DNA from: Takakia lepidozioides
Lineage: Eukaryota > Streptophyta > Takakiopsida > Takakiales > Takakiaceae
Assembly (NCBI GenBank): GCA_030704615.1
Contig: CM060734.1
Location: forward strand, 45,214,042-45,278,041
Direction of reading: 5' to 3'
DNA length: 64,000 nt
Made by a program: the position numbers and the translations under genes. This document shows, piece by piece, positions 10,038 to 23,918 of the stretch (positions within the stretch are counted from its first letter, which is position 1; each line of letters opens with the position of its first letter). Below the pieces are notes generated by a model. It saw only the letters and a list, made by a program, of their open reading frames with translations, did no database searches and was not told the origin of the DNA.

Positions 10038-12740
10038 TCATAACATTATATGATCAGCAAAATGACAACCTTATTTTTTTAAAATAGAGGTGAGCATAAA
10101 AAACACAAAAATCCATATACCATCAATTCAGTATATCGGCCTAGACTAAATTGGGTATATAAAGGCTCAGTCATTTATCTTTACCCCTTATTTATCCTTA
10201 TCCTTAGAATATATCAGTGTTGTACCCGTATATAGGGTATATAGGGCTGCGCTTGGTGTATGCACTAGTATGAAAAACCAAACCAGCCTGATATCCATTG
10301 GTTTTAAACAGGTTGCTCCCAATAACGCTAAGAACCCGACATCTACTAGACCAGTCGGGTCTTTTAGTGATTTTGTTGTTGTTGGAGACCAGTACTCCCC
10401 CAACTTTGTAGGAAACTCCCCTAGTATTCTTTCCAGTTACACCTTCTTTTGTGCATACTTTGAGTACTTCCAGTTTCATTGAGGGTGTTTGATGGAAAGG
10501 ATTGAAGATTGCTATGTCAATTGGTCATTTTGGACTTTATAATACTTTGTCCCACGTTTTGCCATTTGCTTCTTGCTGATTCGTGCATGTCGAAACAACG
10601 ATTTTTTTCAGTGGCGAATTTTTGCCAGATTTCGACCTCCAAAAAAACAATCGAATATCCTGTTGCAATTTCCCTGTTTTTTCATGGATGAATTCGCCAA
10701 ATATGGATGACATAAATGGATTAAAAGTACAGCGGTGGATGAATCTCAGTATTTTTTGCAAAATTCTGCAGCCACTCGTACTGTTTTCCAAATTTCTTAA
10801 ACCACTCATGCTGTTTTCCAAATTCCTTAAAAAAAAACACTGTGTCGGAATACCAGACCCGGATATATATAGAACTGGTATCACCTAATCAATTGCTTGT
10901 ATATACATACAAGACATACTTGACACTATATTCACTCTTTTCTAATTCGTCTATTAATTAATTTGTTGATGGTCTGCATGGACAGAAAAACGCACATCAA
11001 ACGCATGAAATATTAGTCACGAAATGTGGACATCAGGGTTTACTGGACAACTGTGTATCGGCAAATACTGAGCCTGTGATCTAACTGCATCTGCAAAGTC
11101 ATGTCCAGCCATGTTATTGACATCTACAACTTTATAATTCTCTCTATCAACACATGTACTGATACATATATCTGTTTTGTTCTCGCTCAAAAAAAATTCG
11201 TAAGACGTTGTTGAAACTGGTGGCAACGTTGTGCGCCATAAAGCCTCGCACTTCTATATCGGCAATGGCTTTTGCAAGAATACAGCAGAAACATTTCCCT
11301 GTTTGCAACATGGACAATAAACAGCCAACGAATATTCCATAATTGTTTGCTAGGCTTATGGTAAATTTGATACTAGCTCGAGTGAAGACATTTGTTGGTG
11401 TTAGGCATACCCGATTCTTGAGCTCTGCAGAACCGCACATAGCATACAATTCTTTGCCTTCTTCTAGACTCAATGAATTTTTGAAGCAGGCGCAACAGCT
11501 TCGCACCCTCCTATGCCCACTGTACATGACACCTCGAAGATTTTATCTATGGTTTGTTTGTAATTATGTTTACCTGTATGCTGATTGCGAGGAGCCTGTG
11601 AACATTTTTGAAGCTTTGTGCCCTTCTCAGAGCTGGCCTACCCTTTCACCATAGGGTGAATAAATAATCAACTTTTCATTTACCCTTATATGTAGGATAT
11701 GTAAGTGGTCCTTACCCTTTACTGGAGGATGAATTTTCTTACCCTTTTTATTTACCTTACCCGGTAGACATGCAAAAATCTATTTACTTGCACATCACCA
11801 CGACTCCAAGCAGCAATACCTTTGAATTCCCTCCCCAAGTCATGTCAAGCATGTCAAGAGCACCGCAGGCATTCCTGGAATGTATACCGTAATCCTCCTG
11901 TACGTACCCAACCAGCAGAGAAAGATGAGGCAGGATTGTACATACCCCACGCACTCTGACAGAACACTTACGCTGCCTGATCTATGTACGTACCTGCATG
12001 CTATCCGCAATGCCGGAGGCGGGCCCCGCCTGTCTGAAGCGTGCAACCTACCTGCTTCATAGTTACAGGTATGATTGGCAACTCCAAGCTGTCGGTTGAG
12101 CACTGCAACAACCTCGCAACATTTTCGTATTTGGCAAACATCTAACAAAAATAATCTGTAGGACAGCACGTATAGATAGCATGCAGCTCACAATAATTGC
12201 ATCCATTGTGAGGGAGTGAAGTACATACCCTCACCGGACAATTCTCCGACTGCATCATGAGTCATTTATGATAAAGCTCCTGCATGTTATGCTCCCACCA
12301 TGAATCCAACGAATCTGATTCCTTCCGGAAACTTGGCACCGATTGATGACAAATTACCTACAACGACTCAAGTTGCTCGACACCGTTGCTCTCGAGCAAA
12401 GATTACACAAATAGTCCGAAAAATATTGGCGGTAAAGACTAAAAAGACAGCAAGTCCACAAACATCAAAACAGATTTTCCTCTCGAGGAGCAGCAGCGAT
12501 GCATACAACAAATTTGAAGCCCCCGCTTCACACGCTGGGAAGCAACCAAGTCACGTGCTGCCATCCTTTAGGGTTTCCCCAATGAGGAAGTCCTTGATTT
12601 AGCTACCTATTAGGGCTGGGAAAGTGAGAATCGAGGGAGGGGGGTTTGAAACGGAGACCTTGTGAAGTGGAATCGATATGAAGGCTATGGAGGTAGAGAA
12701 GGCCGAAGCTTCCACTCGGGCTGCCTTTGACTGCTTGCTT
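10038..12740. other. Repeat-derived intergenic stretch, no confident gene
   Basis: Short TTTACCCTTA / TTATCCTTA motifs recur near 10175-10205 and 11680-11765 as they do at 9060-9150, suggesting pieces of one old repeat family. A minus-strand frame (11527-11147, Cys-rich) and a plus-strand frame (12300-12602, basic) have no recognisable domain. I call no gene. Confidence 0.4.
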
Positions 12741-12852
12741 GCTGACTCTTCTCTTCTCTATCTCTTTCAGAGCTTCTCTCTCCTCGTTGATCTGATTTCT
12801 GAGGGACTCTAGAGTGTCTGTGGAGATCTCTCTCTCTCTTCATTCACTCGCC
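12720..12852 (+). promoter_or_regulatory. Pyrimidine-rich 5' leader of the isocitrate dehydrogenase gene
   Basis: CT-rich runs (TCTTCTCTTCTCTATCTC near 12749 and CTCTCTCTCTCTTC near 12829) immediately precede the start ATG, which sits in CCATGGC. This is a typical plant 5' UTR composition. I see no clear TATA box just upstream. Confidence 0.5.
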
Positions 12853-15800
12853 ATGGCTTTCGACAAGATCAAGGTGAAGAATCCCGTTGTCGAGATGGAC
12901 GGTAGGCCTATGTTTTTCTTCTAGTTCTCTTGTGGGTTTTTCTGTTTTCTTGAAATGGTTGATTTGTTTTGGGCTCCGTGCTGAGGTGCAGCTGTTGATT
13001 AGTAAGTTCATTCAATGGGCACATCTGTAACTGTGTCTTCACGGAAACCGTCCCTTGACGATCTCTTCATCGGGATGTGTTACCGAATGCATCCCCGATG
13101 AATCATTGTTGATTTTCGGCTGCACTGGTTGTAGATTTGGAGCTAGTGGGTTTTCAAATTTCTTGCTATTACTTGCAACTTTCAGTATTTTTCGTGTTGG
13201 ATGCTCTTGGATCGATGAAGGAAACTTCTTTACTCCGTTATCTGTACGCGCGTGGTAGATTGTATCTGTTGAAGTCCTCAATTTCCTTGTTATTTAGTGA
13301 GAAGTTCATTAGATCCTGGTTTGATCGTGGATCGCCTCGTTAGTTGTTATCCTGAAGCACACGACTAGCGCATACAGTGTGTGATATTTGTATGTATATA
13401 TGCCCAGTCGCCTCTGTAGGCTTGTCCTTCTCTCCTTTTCTAGCTGTACTTCTGTGCACAACTTCGTCTCTGTGTTTAACTCGGTTACACGATGGATGGA
13501 AGTGCAGGGGATGAGATGACGAGGATCATATGGCAATTGATCAAGGACAAGGTATCCGGATACGTCCCTTTGCCAGTTCGCCCCAGATTAGTTGATCATT
13601 CAATCATGGCTGTGGCTTTGAAGTAGACTGGTGAGACTGGCCTTCTGAGCTTTGGGTCCAGTCCTTGAAATGAGTAATTGGTACTCTGACTCTACACTAG
13701 GGACATTGTTGAGGTGATAGCTCAACATCGTCATCTTATGAGTGCCACTTTATTTGGTCCTATTGGCATGTCATTTATAAGGCCATGTTAATGGGCAGGT
13801 GATGCTTGGTGCATGCTACTGTCAATAGAGGAATATGAAACAGTAAGAAGGAAAGAAATTAAGAGAGTGGGCTGCCCGAGATCATGGCATGAAGGTGAAC
13901 CTACATCTAATGCATTCTGCCTTTGGCCAAATTTGCTGCCCTTTAGGTGTGGTTTCTCATTGACAATCCCTGTCTAGGAGGTGGATTTGGCATGGATTCA
14001 GACCCACAGTTTCAGGAGTTCCTGGACTCTCCAAAATGTGGGTTTTGAATTAGAAAGCCTGTAGCCAATTAGGACTTTGGGCTTTCCTTGGGTTCCTTTG
14101 AGCCCAATTCATTCCCAATTTGAGAGCCAAGAACCATGTACCAAAAGACTCTTTTATGGGTCTCAATTGGGTATCCATGTCTAAGTGCAGAAAAGAATTA
14201 TACCCTGTAGCCACAGCATCACTACATTGAGGCGACACAATGTGAACCGTTGATGATGATCACATGAACCAATCAGCCTGTGACAAAAGCACATGGGAGT
14301 GTGTAACATAAGTGTCAGCTCATTTTGATTCACTTCGGCCTCATGTCTTGACTCCCAAAATCTCCTGCTGTGAAGGGCCCCTCATTAGTTGAGAGTGTGC
14401 AGGGTGTGATCAAAGACAGGGTGCCATACTCGTCAATTCACTGCACATGAGGGCTTTGCATAGTTATGGAATGGTTGTTTCGTATACATTCAGTGATAGA
14501 TATATAGGACAGATGCAAGAGTTGCTAATAACTTTGAGTTGTTGAAGTTGGTACTCAGTCACATTTTCCTATTTTCCCATGATAGAGCAGGGACAACTGT
14601 TTTGATAGAATGTATGTTCAACTGATAGGGATGTGGATTCTGACAGAAAAATCCTTTTGTCGTAAATGAACTCGCAGCTCATTTTTCCATTCGTGGATGT
14701 GGATCTCAAATACTATGATCTGGGAATCCTTCACCGCGATGCCACTGACGACAAAGTCACTGCCGAAAGTGCCGAAGCTACTCTCAAGTATGTGGGAACT
14801 TGTCTTACCACCTTACCTATGTCTTTTTGGGGTTCTCGTTTGTCTTCCTCCTGCCTTGTTTACAAAGGGTGTTTATGTTCTTATGCAATTTCCTGAATCA
14901 TGGACTTCTTCCAACTGTTCCTTACCTCCTTTTCTCGCTGCACCAAGTTTAGCTGCATGTTGAGGTTGGCCACAAGTGTTATTACAAATGCATAGAGGTT
15001 GAGCCTACAATTTGGAGGGCCTTGATGCATGTTCTTTGTGAAAGGCGGAGATGTGTACAGGTACAGAGTCAGATTACATTGGTTAACTCATTTGTAACTG
15101 ATGGATTTGTAGTACCGTCAACACATCTTCTGATTATAGGAACAAAAATTTTAAATTGTGTTTGCCCAGAATTCATTCAGAAAAGCTTTGATGGGGACTT
15201 TGTGCAGGTACAACGTAGCTGTGAAGTGTGCAACCGTCACTCCTGGTTTGTGGCATTTCGTGGGCTTTTTTTGTGTAACCCCTATGTACTGTGCGGTGAA
15301 CTATTCATGCTTCCATGTAAATAGAAACATATTGATTGACCTGTACCAAATTCCATAGCCAATATGGCAGGGCAGTTGTAACTATGACAGCAGCTGATGC
15401 CTGGCTGAGGTTGGCAGCTCACGTCTGCTTCACCCCCTTGGCTAGGTGATGGCATGTTGGAGTTATCAACCCAGTGGCTGAAAAGGTTTTGCTGGAACTG
15501 AAGGTGTTTCAAGTGTTCACATGCTGCTGCTCATGGGTGTGATAGTGTAAAAGGTGTATCTGTGCTGTGGGGCGTAGGCATAATTGGGTTCTGCTTTTCC
15601 CTACATCCTTAACTTTGTGTTAAGTTCAAATATTCCCCCCACCTTTTTACCACGTCCTCTTTGCTGAACCTTCCTCTCAGTGGCAAGCCCCTCCTGCTGC
15701 TGTATTTGTTTATTTTTCACCAACCTGATGATCGTTTTTGGTCTGTGATGGTGGGGTGCCCAGATGAAACTCGCGTGAAGGAATTTGGGCTGAAGCACAT

Positions 15801-18800
15801 GTGGAAGAGTCCCAATGGAACCATCAGGAACATTCTCAATGGTGGGCCACTAACATTCTCGGCAGGGAGGGAAAGAAGGAAAGAGAGAAGCCTTATGACA
15901 TCCACAGGGTGTTCCAAGGGCCGATGGGACATAGAAGCGCAACTAGCAATAAAGAAAAAGAAATATTATAGTATGACCAGGGCCCGGAGGACCCATGAGG
16001 AAGGGACAGACAGGGTGTTTTCCTTTTGAATGGAGAAGAGCAGGTTTGGGGTGGGTGTGGCTGCTGGGAGCCGTCCTGATAATAACAGTGAGCTATTGTC
16101 CTGGGTTTGCTGGTAAACTGCGGTCTGCAGCCTGTTTTGAATTTCATAATCAGACTATTATTCTTTTCAGGTACTGTTTTTCGCGAGCCCATTATGTGCA
16201 AGAATATCCCACGGCTTGTCCCAGGTATGTTTTCTTTCTTTTATTTTCCCATTCTCAGCTATAAACTCTACAAGCCTCTGGAACTTATATTCTTTGGTGT
16301 CAATTCTATGGACATACACATATAGCTTTTGCATCTACAGCACATATTCGTCTTAGAAGGGACTGCCTTTACATTTAGTGTCTATCAGGGAGTATATTTT
16401 GGCTGTATGGAAGTTCATGTTTGCCACATATGAAACCGCTTAGAGACCCAAAAGAGTCCCCATAAGACTGGTATACCACAGAGTTGAGCCTAATCAGCGT
16501 TTGCCCGTGCACATAAAGAGCATAAGGAGACTACACAATTGGTTAGAAAACTGTATGAAGTTTGAGAGTCTTGAAAAAGGTGATCCACGGACAGGAATGT
16601 TTGCTGCTAAAAGTCTATCAGGCTGACTGTGAAGGGGTGTGGATTGTGAGGCAGGCTGGACAAAGCCAATCTGCATTGGCAGGCATGCATTTGGGGACCA
16701 ATACAAGGCAACAGATGCAGTTTTCAAAGGGCCTGGCAAGCTAAAAATGGTGTTTGGTATGTTTTCCCTCACTACTACTAATGAGCCTATAAAAGCAGTT
16801 TACATTGAAGAATAGTAAGTGTGACAAAAAGTTCTGAAAAGTTGATCTCTCGGGGCCCTTGTTGGAATTGGGAAAGAAGATGCTGCACCATGTGATTTTT
16901 TAGGCCTTCTTCTTCTACAAAAAACACAAGAGGCATAGTCTGCAGAAGTGAGGAATGACATTTTAGGTGTCGGCAGATTGAGATGGTCTGTGTCTTGGAT
17001 GCAGTTCCAGAGAAAGGCGGGGAGACACAAGACTTGGAGGTTTATGACTTTGAGGGAGCTGGGGGAGTTGCTCTCACCATGTACAACACCGATGAGGTTT
17101 GTTATTCTATTCGAGTGTAAGCTGAATGTATCACAAGCTAACTCCTCTGCCAGACTGGTCTGACTTTCAACAGTAATTTTTCCATACATGACAATGTGCA
17201 CTCTGGGTGCCTTTACAGGACATCCTTTGCGGATTGCATGCCCATTATGTAGAATCAGACTCCTTACTGAGAAATGGGGATATGTGGTCTTGTAATAATT
17301 CTGTGCAGTCTATCCATTCATTTGCAAAAGCATCGATGACCATGGCGTATGAGAAGAAATGGCCATTGTACTTGAGCACGAAGAACACCATTTTGAAGAA
17401 ATATGATGGAAGGTACCTTTAAACATTAGTCGACGTATACAGACAAGCATTTGGTTATGTGACGCCTGTTGTAAAGGCTTGAAAGTGGCTTGACGGGCAT
17501 GGTTTCTTTTGAGCACAAGATTGAATGGTCAATTTTCATGATGGCCCTGATGGACAGCAGTTTGCATGTACATCTTTAACCTGCTCCTTGCTGTCCAAAG
17601 GTTGCAGAGTCTTCCACAACTGATTTTGAATGTCTCCTGTTGGAATCTGGAGTATTACTAAGCACTTATTACTGTGACAGATTCAAGGACATCTTCCAGG
17701 CAGTTTATGAGCAGGAAGGATGGCAGGCTAAATTTGAGGAAGCTGGAATCTGGCAAGTTGTTGAACCTAGCCATCGTGTTGTGTGTGTTACGCATAGTAA
17801 TTTCACAGAGGCCTCATGAATGTTTCTCTTTTCATCTCTTGCCACCCTTCCCTGACCCTGTCTATGGTAGGTGTATCTGCGTGGATTTTGGGATGTAGCA
17901 CTTAAGGGTGTGGGGAGTACGGGATACTATTGGTCACAGTTAAAAAAGCAGGAGCTCCTATGGGCTGTCACTTGCAACTGTGAAGAGATTCCTTTTTAGA
18001 ACATGCCACAAGCACATGGTTTAAGGTTGAGTTTGGTGATAAGCATGTTGATGGCTGTTGAAGGTAGGTAGTAGACCCTCAGCAGCTGACCTCTGGCACA
18101 ACGTGCAGGTTATGTCATGATATAGGAGGGGAACATCCGATTAACTAAGTTAACTACATTGCTGTCTACTCCAGGTTTGAGTACAGTCCACAATCGATTT
18201 TCATCTTCTTATCTCGTAGTCTTGACATGTTACCTGGGGAATGGGCATATGTATGCCACAGGTATGAACACCGACTGATTGATGACATGGTAGCTTATGC
18301 ACTCAAGAGCGAGGGAGCCTATGTGTGGGCCTGTAAGAATTATGATGGTGATGTGCAAAGTGACATGCTTGCTCAAGGTTAGTGGCTTTTTAAAGCTTTC
18401 AATTACTCAAATTTTGTCATGCACTGTCTTGGACTTTATTAGTAAGCCTGTTAATTCGACAATCATTAACATGTCTTTGAACTTGCTGTGCAGGATTTGG
18501 ATCGCTGGGGTTGATGACATCTGTGTTGGTGAGACTTTCTTGGAACCACTAGCATCCTTATGTGCTTGCTGATGCAAAAGACCATATTTGACTGGAGTTT
18601 TCAGACTTTTTCGCCCACTTCAGATAGTTCAAAGGCTTCGTATGTGAATCTAATAGATAATGCACTGAAATATATGCTGACTTTCTCTGCAGGTCTGCCC
18701 GGACGGTAAGACAATTGAAGCAGAAGCTGCCCATGGGACAGTGACCCGTCACTTCCGGGTGCACCAGAAGGGTGGTGAGACAAGCACAAACAGTATTGCC

Positions 18801-19470
18801 TCCATCTTTGCTTGGACTCGTGGCCTTGCCCATAGGTACCTCACCTATATGCCATTACAGCCAGAGACGGGGTGGCTTGAAGGTCCCTTGATTCTGTGTC
18901 TCGTAAATCACGAAGGCTCAGAAACTCTGACTGACTAGTGTGATGTGGTGGCAGAGGAAAGCTTGATGGCAATGCACGACTTGAGGATTTTGCAGAAAAG
19001 TTGGAATTGGCTTGTGTGGGCGTTGTGGAAGCTGGCAAGATGACTAAGGATCTGGCTCTGCTGATTCATGGTCCCAAGTAAAGCAGACAACACCTTCTAG
19101 ATTGTGTTCTGCTCACTGATTGGTCTTTGTTAGAAGGATATCAGGGTCAACCTGTATATGGGACCTTTCCCTTTCTGTCCATGTGTATTGTCTGTCCTCT
19201 AGCCTTATAAGGGTACAGTATGCTAATGTCTGCATTGAGAAGCCCACTTTTTGTGTCATTCGTTTTCACTCCAAATCTTCTGTGACTGATCCTTCCGTGC
19301 CGCTGCTATATCCTTCATCCTCCTCCATGTAAAAAGTACGTCTCCCTCTGGCTCCCAATCTCTTTCTCATGTTTTCCGTGCTGGGATGCAGGCTCACAAG
19401 GAAGCACTACTTGAACACTGAAGAATTTATAGATGCTGTAGCTGAGGAGCTGAAGTCAAAACTGTCCTAA
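12853..19470 (+). CDS. ICDH: NADP-dependent isocitrate dehydrogenase, cytosolic type, 15 exons
   Basis: Oxidatively decarboxylates isocitrate to 2-oxoglutarate, making NADPH. Exons: 12853-12901, 13508-13551, 14678-14787, 15208-15245, 15764-15841, 16171-16224, 16655-16756, 17005-17096, 17309-17412, 17681-17752, 18262-18377, 18494-18528, 18693-18835, 18955-19077, 19392-19470. They sum to 1239 nt, 412 residues, the usual length for the eukaryotic dimeric enzyme, and all phases join. The isocitrate-binding KSPNGTIRN (Ser, Asn and Arg at about 96, 98 and 102) and Arg at about 111 and 134 are present. So are the metal-binding Asp residues in LIDDMV and NYDGDVQSD, and the coenzyme-site GTVTRHFR. Translation starts directly at the catalytic domain with no transit peptide, and the C-terminus (KSKLS) is not a peroxisomal signal, so a cytosolic enzyme is inferred. 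The intron after exon 10 uses a GC donor. Confidence 0.96.
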
Positions 19471-20860
19471 GCATAAAACTGTAACCACTCTCCTCCTGAC
19501 TTTGTTGCTTCCAGGATCATTCAATAGGGAGTGTCCTGACTTTTAGTGACTATCTTGCCTATGCCATTAAACATTTCCGGTCAATAGTGATAGGATGTCG
19601 GTTAGCTATATCAGACAAGTCGTAAAACTCAACAATAAGTACGGAGCTTTTCTATTGTGAGGGAGTTATCATATACTTGCTTTCACCCTTAAGAACCTGT
19701 CAAGCAATGGCAAATAGGACTACACCAGGTGTTCAGATGACAGTGAAATGTTTGACAGCTATGATATGGTGATCCTTCTAGGTTGGATCTGGCGTTCAGT
19801 TCTGGTGGAACAAGCAGAGACCAGTGCAGCAAGATCTTATACATGGTGATTGTCTGGAAAAGTTCATACTAATATTGTTTGTATGAAATCCTGCAGGGAT
19901 GTATCAACTTGCCTGGTCAAGAGTAGCTGGTTTTCCTCACTGGCTCCCATGAAGGGGAAATATCCATATCATCCTCGGAAGCATTCAATCATTGGAGAAA
20001 GGTTACAATACGTATACCGACTCATTGGTGGGCATTGAAATCTAGGCATTCCAGAACATGTGCCATCCCCATTGGATTGAACATTTTAAGGAGGTCCTCA
20101 TTGTGTGGCATCCTCATTATTGTGCTCTAAATGATGTCATGAGTTGGTCTTTGGTTGTCTTTTCATTTGTGCTAACTCTGATTTTTGGCGGTCTTGTGAC
20201 AATAGTAGAGTGCTTCACACGTAGATAGCACTTAGGATAAAAGTAGCTGTTATCATAAACCAAAGGCTAATCCTAATCGTAAGTTCATCCAGAGTGTCAT
20301 CATCCTATTTCTACCTACCCTCTGTCGATGCTTTTATGGGGAATAAAGTGAGAAAAGGAATTTTGCCCCACATATGTGAAGCCGGTCCCGCCATAGAAGC
20401 TTGCTCCCGCGAGCTTGGAATCCGAAAGTTCAAAAGGCCAACGATAACGGAAAAAAATTATTCAAAAATTAGCGGCATTTGATGCAAGGGATGAAAAAAT
20501 CACACAAGGAAAACCTTGCTCTGCAAATTGAGTGAAGGACAAAACCTTGTGGTGGAAAAACCCCATGTGCGTACATGATGAAGCTAGCACCTAGCGCAAA
20601 AGGAAAAAAAAAATTGAAATCTAGCCTAAGGCTTAGGTAAGGATTTTTGCAAGTGTGTGAGATCATCAGCATGCTTAGGAGTAAGAATTGCCGGTCTATT
20701 CTCAACATTTAAGCACTTTACATCGAAAGTTAGTTTCCCTTCTTGCAAGGAACAAGAAGGGAAACATGAACAGTACCTAGAATGTCAGCAGTAGAAGCAT
20801 GTTGAGCTAACAATTGATACTGGTCACTTGCTTATCAGGTTGAAGACGAACACAAACAGA
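19471..20860. other. ICDH 3' flank, no gene seen
   Basis: Contains the 3' UTR of the isocitrate dehydrogenase gene and unique-looking intergenic DNA. The short open frames at 19850-20038 and 20294-20482 show no domain. Confidence 0.5.
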
Positions 20861-21163
20861 CTAACCTATTTTGAAAGCATCAGAGTATACAACTCGTCTA
20901 TTGTAGTTGCAGGCCTGAGCAACTTGAGCCAAAACAATGTTGTTCTTGGCTCTCTCTCTAAGCCTTCGACGTTTAGTATCAAGGTCACGAAGAAATAAAT
21001 CCCTCCAAAGGTTGAGCAACAGATACCTGTAAGGCAGCAAGGTGCAGAGGACATTGGGCCTTGTGACCACACAAAAGTTTAAGGGGGAAAGTCTAATACT
21101 CACATGCAGAGAGGTTCTATAGGCAAACATGAGGATCGGCAAAGCAAATGTCCCATTCATCAA
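20861..21163 (-). pseudogene. Ty3/gypsy integrase C-terminal relic
   Basis: A 100-codon frame reads FAYRTSLHVSIRLSPLNF near its start. This is the segment after the catalytic Glu of Ty3/gypsy integrases (aYrts.H.st..sPf). It is followed by a basic helix ending in YNRRVVYSDAFKIG, which resembles the GD-V region. No catalytic core, RT or LTR is visible nearby, so this is an isolated fragment unrelated in position to the intact-looking element at 45-57 kb. Confidence 0.65.
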
Positions 21164-21409
21164 TCAACGTTCCATTCTTTTCTAACATCTGGCACATGGT
21201 CTTATGCACTTGCAGAATTTTGTACCAATTCTTGTTTAAGAAAAATTACATTCTATATATTAACAACTATATAGTTGTACAATTTTATAGATTATATTCA
21301 ATTTTCAGTATACATCAACTAAAATACATATGTCTTTAACACCTCTAGATCAGTTTCTTAGTGAATATTTCAGTATTATTATTAATATTTCAGTTTAATT
21401 GTTCAAAAC

Positions 21410-21775
21410 CAAATGTGAGTGGTTAAGACCCTTTTGTAACTGGAACCACTCTTCAAGTGGGCACTTGTGAGTGGTTACATACACGTGAGTGATTGATACT
21501 ACTTCTGTGGTGGGTTGTGAGTGGTTGAAGACACTTGAGTGATGGGAGGTGATTGAAACCACTTGCTACTCCACGTGTAATAATTCAATTTTTATTTAAG
21601 ATTTATCATTTCAAAATATATTTAATTATGAACTATATTATTCCACGTGGACGGGGACAGTATACGTAAATTTGGAGTGGTTAAAGACCCCTATTGATTG
21701 GTACCACTTTGAGAGTGGAGTGAGTGGTTACAGACCATTTAATAACTGGAACCACTCGGCGAGTAATTGGAACAA
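21410..21775. repeat. Degenerate GTGAGTGGTTA tandem repeats
   Basis: GTGAGTGGTTA-like starts recur near 21416, 21468, 21518, 21675 and 21719, each followed about 30 bases later by an inverted ACCACT. Spacing is about 45-50 bp with an AT-rich interruption at 21575-21660. Confidence 0.7.
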
Positions 21776-22809
21776 GGCCCACCCGACTCTTACTCCCGCT
21801 AGAACTTGGTGTTATGTCACCATTTGCATCAGTCAAGGACTTTGTGCCTTTGGCAGCAGTGGCTTTGGTTACACGCTCTCCTTTCCGCATGTACTTCTTC
21901 TCAGCTCCCTTCACGATGGCTGGGGCAGGGTCCTCTGCTTTAGTCCCCTTCTACATGCCAACAAAACAACAAAGTATAGTACATATACATTTAGGACAGC
22001 CATCATTGGTGGTGCCGATCTTTCATTTTTTTTTTGGAATTCCTTAAATTTCAAGACCGGTTTTAATTTAATTTAATATTCTTTTTAAATAGTTTGTGAC
22101 ACCAACGCTACCGTTTCCCATTTGTTTTTTGTTTTATAAGGGTTTTAAAATTAGGGACTGTTAGCACTGGCCATCCCGTTCATCTCCCCTCACAAGCCCC
22201 TGTCACAAGCAGGGGAAAGTTTAGATGTCACTTTAGACAAAAGACTCCTGATGCTACCCATTCGGGTCCCTCCACCGCCATCTGATAATCTTGTATGTAG
22301 TTTAGGTATTGCGAGTGCATTTATTCCCAAATGCTATGCTTGCCAATGAGGTAGATTGGGCCATAGTGAGTGTGTTAGAGAGTTATGAGAAGATGGTAGT
22401 GGGAGAAAGACTATCAGCAAGAATGTTGGTGGTGAATTTTAAGGATAGAGGTCTTGTACATGTGCAATCTGCTCTATGTATGAATTAGTTGGAGGGGGAA
22501 CCAGTGAGTGGGGCAATTCCATAGTAGATAGTGACAAGATGTAAGTTGGGGGAAGAAACCTCTGATGACTGGAGTGAAGAGGACGACTGGGTCAAAGACG
22601 ATGAAGAACGGAGTGATGTATTGCCGATCAATTTTACTGATCCATTTGTTGATGCCCGACTGACAATCCACCGAGACTGAGTTTCGCACGGAAAGAAATG
22701 GTTTTCAGGTCCATTACCTGGCCATACTCTATTGTCTCAGAAGATGAGGACGCGGATGCATGGGAGTCCTTCTGGGTTAGAATCTTCGATATCCAATGCA
22801 ACACATGAC
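21776..22809. other. Intergenic, no confident gene
   Basis: A minus-strand frame 21914-21681 is Lys/Ala-rich (KKYMRKGERVTKATAAKG) and reads like a nuclear or gag-like basic protein fragment, but no domain is recognisable. The rest shows nothing I can support. Confidence 0.3.
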
Positions 22810-23918
22810 ATGGAGGAAGCTTGTGCAAAGGGTGGACCAGATTGGAAGGACTATGTGCACGTCACCCGCAAAGGAACACATCGAATTTTTCGGTATTCTC
22901 CATATGAATATGATGAGAAAATAGTAGAAGCATTTGTAGACCTTCGAGTACACAAGGCCAAAAGACCAACATGGCAAAAAAATCAGCTTAAGTGCCTACT
23001 CTAGGTTTTGATGTAATCAAAGGTAAATTGACTCTGCACCGCCATATTGTTGATAGTGGGTGTAAATGAGCCATCCCACCAAATTTGAAGCCTTGGCCCA
23101 AAAATGACTCCTCCAAGTACGGCTAGGAGCTATCTGAAAAGCTTAGGGGTCTGAATTTTGTGCCTCGTTCTGTGGAGGAAGTGCAATAGCGGTACTTCCG
23201 TGCTGTTGGTATACATGATGCACTGGGGCCGCCGAAGAAAAGGAGACTACTTAAGCGATTTGGGCAAAGAAAATGTCTGATCGTGGGTCTTCGTATGAAT
23301 GTCATCGTCATTAGAGATAGCTTTGTCACTTGCAAAGACTAGGACCTGACAATTCTTGTCATGTTGTGACGGAATGAGAATGGTCGGCTACGTTCGCCCA
23401 TGTATGATTATTGAACTTTCTGGTAGACCTATTTCAGTACCATCTTGCCCTAATGCTCTTCTCGTATTCATGTTGTTTGGCCGAATAGCTTAGTTTTCTT
23501 TTCTTCGGCGGCCCTAGTGCATCATGTATACCAGCAGCACGGAAATACATCTGTCGTATTTCCTCCGCACAAAATTCAGACCCCTAAGCCTTTCATATAA
23601 CTCCTGAGCGTACTTGGAGGAGTAATTCTTAGGCCAAGGCTTCAAATTTGATGGGATAGCTCATTTACACTTGCTATCAACAATATGGCGGTTCAGAGTC
23701 ATTTTACTTGATTACATCAAAACAAAATGTGCACTTTAAGCCGATTTTTTTGCCATGTTGATCCTTCAGCCTTGTGTACTCGAAGGTCTATAAATGCTTC
23801 TACTACTTTCACATCATATTCATGTGAAGAATACCAAAAAAATCGATATGTTCCTTTACGGGTGATGTGCATATAGTCCTTCCAATCTGGTCCATCTTTT
23901 GCACAAGCTTCCTCCATG
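22810..23918. repeat. Large inverted repeat, arms about 430 bp
   Basis: The sequence 22810-23243 recurs as its reverse complement at 23498-23918, with a spacer of about 250 bp. Both arms encode the same unrecognised peptide: the left reads GPDWKDYVHVTRKGTHRIF on plus, the right GPDWKDYMHITRKGTYRFF on minus. Both also share a later segment around VGIHDALGPPKKR. Many differences are third-base or conservative, so the parent was probably a coding sequence. Stops interrupt both arms. It may be two copies of a transposon-derived gene inserted head to head. Confidence 0.85.

Noticed and set aside
19440-19470. Peroxisomal targeting signal at the isocitrate dehydrogenase C-terminus
   Set aside because: SKL is present but followed by a further Ser before the stop, so it is not C-terminal.
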